Origin: Holothuria scabra
Lineage: Eukaryota > Echinodermata > Holothuroidea > Aspidochirotida > Holothuriidae
Assembly (NCBI GenBank): GCA_037179385.1
Contig: CM074184.1
Coordinates: forward strand, 12,480,001-12,544,000
Reading direction: 5' to 3'
DNA length: 64,000 nt
A program made the translations under genes and the position numbers. Positions 23,501-35,500 of this stretch are shown here, one piece after another (position 1 is the stretch's first letter; each line of letters starts with the position of its first letter). The notes under the pieces are model-generated. The model was not told the DNA's origin. It was given only the letters and a program-made list of their open reading frames with translations, and did not search any database.

Positions 23501-26500
23501 TTGGAACAGGAATGTGATGCAAGGCATCCAGAGGCAGGTGAGTATAAACTCCATACTGAATCCAAGTCATCCACTAGTTTATGAGTTAAGCATCTATTCT
23601 ACCAACTCTTCATCAAAGAAATGTTTTCTTATATTCATCTTCTATTTGCCTGTTTCCCTGACACCAACACACCCTCTCAACCTGTACCAGAGCTTAATGT
23701 CCTCTCTTAAAGAAAATACCCATCATTTTGATATATATGCTGTGCTTCAATTCAATTATAGTTAACTATTCATGCATTTGTTCTTTCAAACACAAACCCA
23801 GGAGACCTTCAGAGCATAACCTTAGACACATACAGAACAAGCAAAGCTACCATAGTAAATTTTTTCACCAATTCCTCAATGTTTTTGAAAATCTGCGGAT
23901 CCCCGTCCCCCCTTCTCAACCCTTCCCACCTGTCTCTTACCCTCAGGCATAGCAGCTACTTCATCCATAGTTGTGTGAACCACCACAGCTTGGCGAGATA
24001 GATACCCACAACGTCTCTCTTCGTGTTTCATGGCAACAGCTAGTCGTTTGCTCAAGTCCTGGTAGCACTGGACCAATGAGGGATGAGAATCTGCCTGAAA
24101 AATGTATACAGGAACAGTGTGAGATTTCAATGTATACAGGAACAGTGTGAGATTTCAATGTATACAGGAACAGTGTGAGATTTCAATCAATTTACGGTCT
24201 CTATGAGCACTTAATGATATGGAGTTAAAAAAATTACAGTGAAGGAGTGACTATATGTTCTCACTTATCATTCTTCTGTTAGGCACACAAGAAAGCAATG
24301 TACAAAGTCTTGAAATGATATGCAGATTGGTTCTATAGATTATTCATAATAAAACCATATATTGATTCTACTGTTGATAGTTAACTATCAGTCCAATAGT
24401 TCTACACCCAATTACTCTACAAATGTGTATTAACTTGCAAAATTCAATTGACTGTAAGACTTAACTTTACCAATGGGGTGTAGTGCCAATGAATAGATGG
24501 TCTAATGGACAGAATGTACAACAAGATGAAACTATAATTTCAGATGTAAAACCATTGACAAAGGCATCACTGAAAAATTGTCATTAACAAATGTATCATA
24601 TTTCCCCATCAAATGAAATGCAATTCAAGCTGTACGCCTGATATCTTGGCCTTGTTTCATAAAGAGCAACCTTCAATCCTGATTTTGATTTAAGTGTGAC
24701 TTTTCCATGATACATCAAACATAACATTTGACATTATATTGAGTATAACCCTACATGAACAGAGCCCTGGCACTGGCAGATACATAATTTGGTATACAAA
24801 TAAAATTTTGAAAAGATATTAGATCATGCAACAAGAGCCCAAGAGCACTACGCTTCCTTGCATCTTAGATAATTTTCTATTTAGGGAGTAGCAAGGTAAG
24901 GCATGTGCACCTTCAACCCCAATGACTTTTGAACTTCACCAAAAACATAAGGGCACATTAAATTTCAAAATAGCAAAAACACTTGTAAGTTTGAGAGAAA
25001 TTGATCTCTTGATTTTTCAAGTTATCTCACTGCATACCTGCCACTTCCATGAGACAAATACACATACCCATCACCATTCACTAAAATGTCATTTACTTGA
25101 GTTTGGGACGGTATAGCAGGGTAGCTTTTTTGGTCAATCTCAACAATTTAAATTCAAACCTTACAAAAAGGGCACAAAGGTCAAATGAGGTCAAAGTAGG
25201 CTATCACATGCATTTTACTTAGACCAACACAACTTTCCACTATGGCATCCCCCTATGTTATTTCTTTATTGAGTTACCACACAGCATGCCACACTTTCAA
25301 ATGCATACAATATACACACTACTAACCTGTCAGTTAAATAGCAATAACTTAAGTAAGGGACATTGTAGGAGGGTCATGTAATTGCCTTTTTGGTTTGCCT
25401 CAACAAGACAAATCCAGGGGTCACAAAAAGTTACAAAGGTCAAAAGGTCAAATGAAGTTAAGTAAGGTCAAAGTAGATCATCAGATGCACTTGACTTAGA
25501 CAAACACAAATTTCCATTACACCACCCCTTTAAATTGTTTCAGGGGCAAGATATCAACAAAACATTACTTTCTGACCTTTTGACTCTTTCAGACAATTTT
25601 GGTTGAAGTTACAACTTTTCCACCTCCTTCCAATCTACCTTATTCTAAAATTATGTTACAGCAACAGACACCAAATTAAAGCTTTTTACAGATATTCACT
25701 TTTTGGTCTCTGGTGATCCCCAATGACCTTTGACCTCCATCAAAAACAATGAGGCACATTTACTCAATGACATACCCATACAAACCAAGTTTGAAGAAAA
25801 TTAATCACTGGGTCATTGATTTATCGCAACACATAACTCACATTCCGTTCCGTCACATACAAACACATACATAGGTGAGTGCATCATGGAAGTACTTCCA
25901 TGAGTGCACAGAATCCTCTGTTACACAAGGAACCAAAAAATATTGTAAGGAGGGAAAACAACTTCATTGTATAAATATTTTATACCTGGATGATACTTAA
26001 TTTATTATGCCAAATGGCTGACAGGATGCTTTTTAAATTGTAGAAAAATTGCTGAAATATAACTTTCATGGGAAAAGCATGTTTAAAGGCCTAAATCTTT
26101 AACCCCAAGCAGTTCCAATTCTCCTAACCTACTTACTTCAGCCCCTCCCAAAACTGCTTAAGCTCACCCTCATCCACACACAATCTCAGTTTATTGCTTC
26201 AGGGTGAGTATACAAGATCCCAATGTGCAATCAAAACACTCTTAGTACAGTACGTTCTGTGTAGTTCGAGTTTCGATACTCTGCATTTTTTGAGCATGTT
26301 GTCAATCAAAAAGCTGTGCAAATTAAGACATGTGGACTACTACAAAAATTGTAGTTTGGGGTGTGAAGATTAGCCCTTTAGGCGCAATAAAAAAACTTGG
26401 CCATAATGTGGATATTTGCTTTCCTACAATTATCTCTTCTCTGTATTTTAAAGCACTAAACAGTTCACTTACATTCAGGACAAACACCACATTAAACATT

Positions 26501-29500
26501 ATCATAGTTGGTTTCACCGCCATAGATGAAGATACCTCTTCTCTCTGTTAATAAGACAAATTTTCAAAAGAAAAATTTGACCTAATGTTTACTAAATGCA
26601 AAAATTGGAACATAGGTTGTCACATCCCATTTCTGAATCAAGACTTTCAGATTCAAGGGAAACAACTTTTGATAACCTTCTGATAGAATGATGAAGAGCA
26701 AGTTTATAATTACAGAAGTATATTTAAAAAATTTCAGATAATGACATTCACAACATAAAAGTTATGCAATTTATTTAGAGGAAGAGTCCATTGGCATCTT
26801 TGTGGGCATTTATGCACAAATAGTGTTGCTATAGATGTCAGTGACACTCAAAACCACACAACCTCAAATACAGTTAGCTGTTCGGTTTTCAAAACAATAC
26901 TGCAGACTTTACAGACAATGTTTCAACAATTCAGACACTTACAATCAAGTATGAAATTTTCAAACTTTCCCATTTTTGCTTTGTTTGGGAATCCCAAAAT
27001 ATATTTCCCTTAATGAAGTGCCAATCTAGGGACTGTCATCTTGTAGTAATCACTCCACATTATTTTAATCACACTTGCCTTATCTTACTGATTAATCGAT
27101 ACATGATCACAGACCTCAGCCAAACAATGGAGTACTCCACAAGGATTTACAAGCGAAAGGGCTCACAAAGATCAAAGAAAAAAGAAATCTTTAAAATATA
27201 ACAAACAACTTTTGACAAATGTAAAGCTGTGCAGTTTTCTTAGAAGGAAAAATTGATTTGATTTTAATTCAAACCCATCTGATGGATCTGGAATTAATAT
27301 GTATAAAATTATTGTCAAAAATATTCATCTTACATTTTATAAAACAAAATTCAAAATTCAATGGAGTAAGACAAAAGCATCAAATTATTTCCTTTGGCAA
27401 ATTATCTTCTTCAGCTTGTTCTGGCCCTAGGACATATGTACCAGCATTTAATTTCCATTCTTTCATAAACAGGTATTTGTTACTTCATTTGAAAAATGGA
27501 ATGCATAATAACACTGCTGGAACAATGATGGGATATTGGCCTTCTCTTTGTCATTTTTTAAGTGTCTTATCATAGAAAAATTTGACAAAAGTACCAGGAG
27601 ATATGGAATGTGAAAATTGGTTTTTAGATAAAGCCTTTTTCAAGTATGGTATTGCTACTTTATTATGGACTTTCATGCAAAAAGCATCACGAATCTACCA
27701 ATTTATTTATGCAACATCAATTCATCAAATATTTCATAAACCTCAGTTCTTGGTTATGGTACTGTAATCACACCAAACATTGCCAAAAATAATAGTTTTG
27801 CATTCTAATCCATACGTTTGATACTTAGCCCCTTCGCTACGCATGGTTTCCCTGCAAAACCATAATGTACCATGACTACATATGCATGGTTTCATGCCCA
27901 AACCAGCGTATATAGTCATGGTAAGTTATGGTTTCGGAGCAAAAACATTGAACTCAGCTGCATCCTGGCATAGCTAATTATTAATCATTGGTATGCAATA
28001 GTGTTTTGGACATGGAATAAGCTTGAAGAGGAGACAATTATGGTCAATAGACCAGTTCAAAGTTTCTATCTGCCAATGCAACTGTAGCCTTCCTGATCAG
28101 GTCAACTACTGTAGTAACAAAACATCTGATGCAGTGTGCACCGACCATGCATAGCACGCTGTTTTTAAGTGAGTTTACAGTGGCCTAGCCACAGGGGTGG
28201 TTTGGGGGTTAAAAAAAAAACCCATGACCCAACCTTGCAATGCAAAAAGCACCTAAAATTGCTGGTCTATTGATGAGTTCCTTAAAAATGAGTATTCATT
28301 CATTACTCACCCATCTTTGACTGATATCCTGCACTAGGGTTGGAAAACCAACAAATTTGGTATGACACGAAAACCCTTCCCATGATAAAATCTTGGCCTG
28401 CATGTTTACATCCCGCCATCAGCTGTAAACACACAAAAAAGTATTACCCTTTGACCTTCGACCTATTGCACAATACTAACTTCATAACAAAACTTTGAAC
28501 TGGTCTATTGATGAGAATCCATTCATTACTTACCCATCTTTGATTGACATCCTGCACTAGGGTTGGAAAACCAACAAATTTAACATCATCAATAGTCAGT
28601 TCAAAAGGAAGTTTGCAAAGTTGTGTTTTGGGAGTAAGAATGTTGGCAAGAATTTGATCTGTGAATCTGTAAGACAGAAATGTAGAAGGAGCAATTTATT
28701 GCGTACATGTTTATGAATAGTTCATCACAGGGTTACTGCATGCACCTTTAAGGAAAAATAACATTTGATGACAATTCCAAAAAAGATTTGATAAAACTAT
28801 AATGAAATGACAATCATGACAAATACTGTAAATGAATAAATTTATTACTCGTAACAAATTATATGACTGATCTGGGCTAAATATTATGGCTTTTCCATGA
28901 CTTTGGTCATTTTTACAAGATTCCATGATTTTTACAAGCTTAGAAAATGCAAATAAAATTTCATGGCTTTTCCCATGATGAGAACCCTGATTATACCCTC
29001 TAACAATTCTTCCCTCCTAATCAAATTACTGTACACTTTGCAAATGGAACACTAACACTGAGAGGAAGACAGTCTCAGTCTGTTTTTCCTTACATATACA
29101 GAAGGGACACAAATTGAAAACAGGTGATAACCATATCCCAAACTATAAAGCCTAAAGTATTGTAAAAGAGCACAAGATTGTTTGTGGCTGCAGAGAAGCC
29201 CAGGACATCAGAAGTTGAGGTGACATCCTCCTCCTTTTGCAAAAGGAGGAGGATGAAAGCCTTTTTAATTTTTAATTTTCTATTTTTCCAGATGGCTACA
29301 ATAGATTTCCCACAGTCCTCCGTACATTTGATTTAAAGGATATGTGTAAATGTTATATGTAGACACATAAAACTGATGAAAATTTCCACTTGCGAAGTCA
29401 TTAAAAACATCTGTCAAAGTTTTGGTCCTGTGGACACTTCGTGCATACCAGGGTTTCAACAGCTTATTCACTGACTGCAGACCTTACTGTATGCTGGGAC

Positions 29501-32500
29501 ATACCAGCACCATGATGAACAGGAATATCTCAAAATTAGGCCTACAATGAAATTTGCACAGCATGCCGCACGTTCAGCGACCAAATCTGATTGCCAGTTT
29601 GCCTATAGAGCAGACTGGTGTCATTCCTTTACATACTGTATGCTAGTGCATGCGCAAAACCACAGTGTGAGGTACATATTCACATGAGCTATGAACGAAT
29701 CATAGTCTGTGGTTAGTCAAACTTTTCATATACAATCGATCTCCATGTTAGATGAGACTGTCATGAGAACATGAAATGACTTGCCTGCGAAACTACACTG
29801 ATGAAAATCATCATGCCACACAGTGCTTAGCGAAGATACACAGAGTGCAAGCAGAACCAGTATAGGGAGCTAGCACAGTGTCTAACTTTACACATACATT
29901 GAAAGATGTGATGGGAAAGCCCTTACTGCATAAAGGAGGACTTCGCTAGTAAATATTTTTAAAAAAATATTTTGCAATTTTCGTTTTTTCTCACTTCTTT
30001 CCGTAGATAAAAAACAACCAGAATGCAAAAATGCATTGAGGTTTCGATGATACATACATGCTCTTTTCAATGAAATGCTGCATTTCTTGTAACAACTGGT
30101 GACCCAAAGTGACCTTTGACTCCACCTGTTAGTAACTGGTTTTTCTTTTAACCAAAACATTTCTACAAATTTCATACTGTGCCTTAAGATATTCCGCACA
30201 CAAGCTGCTTACATCATAACGCATCAACATATCAAGTTTGAAATGAATCCAAGTTTCCTACCTTGAGATATAGTGTAAACAAATTTTCTGAGTTTGACCC
30301 CCTATGACCCCAAATGAACTTTGACTTCTATCAAAATCAAAAGGGTTTTTCCTTACATCATAACGCATCAACATATCAAGTTTGAAATCAATCCAAGCTT
30401 CCTACCTTGAGATATTGTGTTAAAAAGTTTTTCAGGATTTGTCCCCTTCTGACCCCAAATGACCTTTGACCTCCACCAAAATAGATAGGATTCTTCTTTA
30501 CATCATAATACATCAACATATCAAGTCTGAAATGAATCCAACTTTCCTACAGTCTTATATCATGTAAACAAGGATTTCAGGGTTTGGACCCCATGTGACC
30601 CCAAATGACCTTTAACCTCCACCAAAATTTCTTGGGTTTTTCCTAACATCATAACGCATCAACATATCAAGTTTGAAATGGATCAGTTTCCTACCTTCAG
30701 ATATAGTGTAAACCATGATTTCCGGAGTTTGACCCCATGTGACCCCAAATGACCTTTGACCTCCACCAAAATTGGTCGGGTTCTTTCTTACATCATAATG
30801 CATCAACCTATCAAGATTGAAATGAATCCAACTTTCCTACCATGATGCATCATGTATACAAGGATTTCTGGGTTTGACCCCGCGTGACCCCAAATGACCT
30901 TTGACCTCCACCAAAATAAATTGGGTTCTTCCTCACATCATAACGCATCAACATATGAAGTTTAAAATGAATCCAAGTTTCCTACCTTGAGATATAGTGT
31001 AAACAAGGATTTCAGGGTTTGACCCCATGTGACCGCAAATGACCTTTGACCTCCACGAAAATATATCTGTTTCTTTCTTACATCTTAACGCATCAACATA
31101 TCAAGTTTGAAATGAATCAAAGTTTCCGACCATGAGATATCGTGAAAACAAGGATTTGGGGGTTTGACCCCATGTGACCCCCAAATGACCTTTGACCTCC
31201 ACCAAAATCAATAGGGTTCTTTCTTACATCATAACGCATCAACATATCAAGTTTGAAATTAATCCAAGTTTCCTACCATAAGATATCGTGTAAACAAGGA
31301 TTTCGGGGTTTGACCCCATGTGACCCCAAATGACCTTTGATCTCCACCAAAATCAATAGGGTTCTTTCTTACATCATACCGCATCTACATATCAAGTTTG
31401 AAATTAATCCAAGTTTTCTATCTTGAGATATTGTGTAAACAAAGATTTCGGTTTTTGACCCCTGTGACCCCAGATGACCTTTGACCTCAACCAAAATAAA
31501 TAGGGTTCTTCCTCTCAGTAAGGGGTATCTGTGTGCCAAGTTTGAAAACTGTCAGATCTTCCCTTCTCAAGATATCGTGTAAACAAGCAAAGTGTCACAA
31601 ACACACACACATACACACACACATATACATACACACACACATACACACATACATACACACACACGCCATCATGAATGCATAGGTTTCTCTTTTCATCGAA
31701 ACCAAAAACTAATTCCAAAAAGGAAGCGGGCAGGGTGCGAAACATATTTTTTTACTGAGCCTAATGGGATTTTGATTTAAAGTTACACCCGATCAGCAAT
31801 CATAACAAAACTGCATACTGCCCTTTCAGACAATTCCTGGCTATGCCACTTCTTATAACATGAGTGTCTCATCAACTAATGAGCTACATAGAACCAAACA
31901 TTAGCAAAACATACCGTGCAAACACATGACCACTTGCACAATATTTTGTCTGGTTCTCAGCATTGGTGTCTTGAGAAGGAACTGCAAACCTGTTTTTCTT
32001 TAATTTTCCTGTGAGAGAATTGAAAAGAAAAGGGGCATTCATTTGGCATCAAACTGCATACTGCAAGTAGAAACCTATATGGGTCTTCCTACTCTACAAC
32101 TTAAAAAATTCATCTAACTTTCTACTAGCAGCACCTCTCCCCAACAAGGATGCCATTCAGGCAAACGAGCCCTGTTTGAAGAGGAATGTCCTGGTTTGGT
32201 CTAAGCTGCTGGTGTCCAGGTTTGCATTCTGGATGTCTTCATTTACACACCCACAAAAACATATGTTTAATATCTGCAACTATAGATGAGGAACAGCTGG
32301 GTAACAGAATGTACAGTATATAGCTTTGTTGCCAAGGATCATTAACTTGCAAACTTCCTTTAAGCAGAACTTTCTAGCCATAATGCAAGATGACAAGTAT
32401 GGTACGAACAAGAAAAACACTTCCAATAAATATCTTTTTCTAATTTTTTCAATTTGATCTGATTAGTTACAGTTTTGGTGAGTGTCAACCACAGACTTAT

Positions 32501-35500
32501 ATACATGGAGAGAGCATGTAACGTGTACAACGTATCTGTAGATGGTAGCCACTGACTGGGACAAAAAAGGCACACCAAGATGGTCGCCGTGAAGCTGTGA
32601 ATCATCTGATTTGACGATGAATCTGCAATACTTTTGGCAAAAGTTAAACTTGAATGGGACACAATATCATATTCCTGCAATAGGGCAAGTGACTTTGACC
32701 TTACCTTGCCATATTTCAAAAATATTTCAACTTTCTTGCAAAATATGGTTATATACAGTTTGAGCAAGTCTAAACTTTCACACAAAACCATAGCAGGCCA
32801 CCATCTTGATGCACTTTTTCTCACACATATGGTATCGACAATGCACAGTGCAGTATGCTCTGTCCACGTATAGGAGGTCTGTGGTGTCAACATGCTATAC
32901 AACTCAGTTCTCCCTCATATGAAAATACAGTATGAGATTGGAGCCTAAAATTTGTAGCATTCTTGGCAATGTAACATTGTAATATCCCAATTGAGGAAGA
33001 CTTCTCCAGCAAAAACAGCATCATGGTCAAGGTAAATTTCCCACTCCTGTTAGAAAGATGTAAACTGATGAGTACCACAAATCATGTAATCCCTGGTGGC
33101 TACAAATTACCCAGAGAGTCAAAAATGATTTTCCCCATCCATCCCCCTCCCAACCAATCACCATCAGAGAGTCAGGGAAATAACCCAATTTCACTTCACA
33201 ACTGGGAGCCTTATTCCACACTACAAAAGTGTAGCCCCCAAAATCTACACTAAAACAAAACAAATTTTCCAGTAAAATCTTCAAACTTTGAAACTCTAAC
33301 ATTGGGTCCAAATTTCCAAATGGCAAAAAAAACAGTTTAAGGTCACATCAAGCTTTGGTATGTTAGAGGGGTATTTTCTATACATATTTCAGTGAAATTT
33401 GCGTTGAAATCCGATGTGTGGTTCTCAAGAACAAGCAGATAGGCTAAAGTTTCCACATTTCACCAAACAGAAAACTTGAAACAAGTACACATGACATCAT
33501 AGCCTCACATAAATGGATAATCATTTGCTTTTCTTTAAAGGGCAGGAGCAGTCATCCCAAATTGAAGAAGTGTAGTAGACTGTCCAGTTTCATGATTGGC
33601 TGTTTGGAGTCATGTGACAATGTTTTTTCCCTTCAAATGTGAAATTTAGCAGATATAACTGCTTGGTTCACCTTGAATATGCAATAGTAAAGTCATAAAA
33701 TGTAATGAAAGATACTTTGAAGAGAAATAAGATGTAAATTGTGTTATTTAGCTTTTTCTTCAAAACAAGTTTGGGGGACTGCTCTTTACCTTTAGACTTC
33801 AAAACTAATTTTCTCCTCAACAATCCAATATTATCAGAATGTTATTACATAGGTGGTATGAGAACAAACTTTGGTATACTACACAGGGGCTCTTAAAGCA
33901 TCTTATCCCTATTAACTTCAAGGTGAACACAACAGTTTGACAAAACGAAGAAAACAAAGCATTCCTTGTCAATGAGGAGAATTGGTGTATAAACCTTTCC
34001 TACCCTCAAGCTCACTTTGGAACACAAATCTATTGACTTCATTTACTGATGATTGTAGAAATACAGGTCTTGTTTGAATGGAAATTTCACCACAGTGTAG
34101 ATTTGGTTCCTCTTTCACATATGAAAATTCAATTTTTGAATAACATCCCCTTTCATGAAAAGAAAGTTAAACAGGTTTCCAGTTTCATTTAAAAAGTCTG
34201 ATGTCCAATTACAGTATGACTCAATCGACATCTGGCTCAATTGACTCTTGCCAGTACTTCCACACCGGGGTATAAGTCAAGGAATTGCCCTAAAACTATC
34301 TTCTTAAATCTAATGATCATAATCCATAATTGACTGATTCAATAGTTTGTACATACATATTTATACATCTACGTAATGCATACATGAATCACTGGCAGTA
34401 AAAGGACAGGTATATAGCACAGTGGTGTGCCATATTGGCCAGAGTTGACCAATTTGGCAGCCGAGTAAGTCAGGAGTACTGTTTACCTGCTGCTACACAA
34501 CAGAGTATGCCTACTTCGCGAGCAACGTATTTCATATGCCGAAAAAGGCTAGTTTGTAAGCCGCAACGCTGACTGAAATTGTTAAGTCCATGCCAGAGAT
34601 CTCTGATGTATAGTGCACAAAATGCAATCTGGGGTAAGAGCCTGAGAAGATGCCTCCTTTCTCCCATAATGTATGTCACTGTGTAGAGTATAGCCACTGC
34701 AGCGGTACAGTTTGCGAACATAAACTCGATATGTCACCAGTGGTTCATGACACTAGTGATTTCCAATATATCTTCATGCATCTTGCATAGGATACTATGA
34801 AGATACCAAGATTTGGAATGCGTGTTTTTCAGAGGGCTCGCGGGTTTGGTTGTTCAAAATCAACTGAAATTGGGGTCAGCTTGGGAGATAGGCTATGTGC
34901 ATACTGTGGCCAAGGACTCCAGTGGATTCAAAGAAAGTGGACGTAGCATAGAGTCTTCTTCTTCTTCTTCTTTGAGGTACTCCATAGCGCTCCAGGAAAA
35001 GAGGCATTAGTTGGAGGATAATTGGTGTGCAGGGTAGTTTATTTGTGCTGAAACCAATTATTTATTGCTCTCTTGAAGGAGGTCTCATTTTCTAGTTGGG
35101 CTATGTCTGGAGGGAGCTTATTCCAACTGGATATCGTTCTTGGAAAGTAGGAATTGCCAAATGCACCCACACTGAAGGTAATATTTTTAAAAGACTGTGA
35201 ATTTGACCACGTATGACTGGAATGGGTGAAAAAAATGTTCTCAATGGGGACAGCCAATTTGTTGTGCAAGATCTTGTGACAAGTAATGAGGTCAGTAATA
35301 TCACGTCTACATTCAAGAGTGGGCCAATTTAGAGAGGACATGAGTGATACTTTCAGTTCTTTTGAAGCATCCAGTCACAAACCTACCTGCCCTATAGGCC
35401 TAGATTGGATATTTTCGAGTTTCTTTTTCCCTGTGGTAGTTTGAGGAGGCCAAACTTGAGAGGCGTACTCAAGTTGAGGACGCACATAAATAAAGTCAGT

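Larger units (their letters stand above)
24095..26472 (-). other. NPRL3 intron 4
   Basis: Contains the 28-bp x 3 repeat beside the exon-5 acceptor, a degenerate satellite region (24900-25880) and a TTAA MITE (26083-26381). Confidence 0.65.

Noticed and set aside
32360..32902. 180-codon minus-strand frame as a gene
   Set aside because: It lies in NPRL3 intron 1, with no recognisable domain and low-complexity hydrophobic composition; likely chance in AT-rich DNA.
34470..34721. 83-codon minus-strand frame as an NPRL3 5' exon
   Set aside because: It has no similarity to the conserved N-terminus; the true exon 1 with [10 protein letters not shown] is at 35984-36101.
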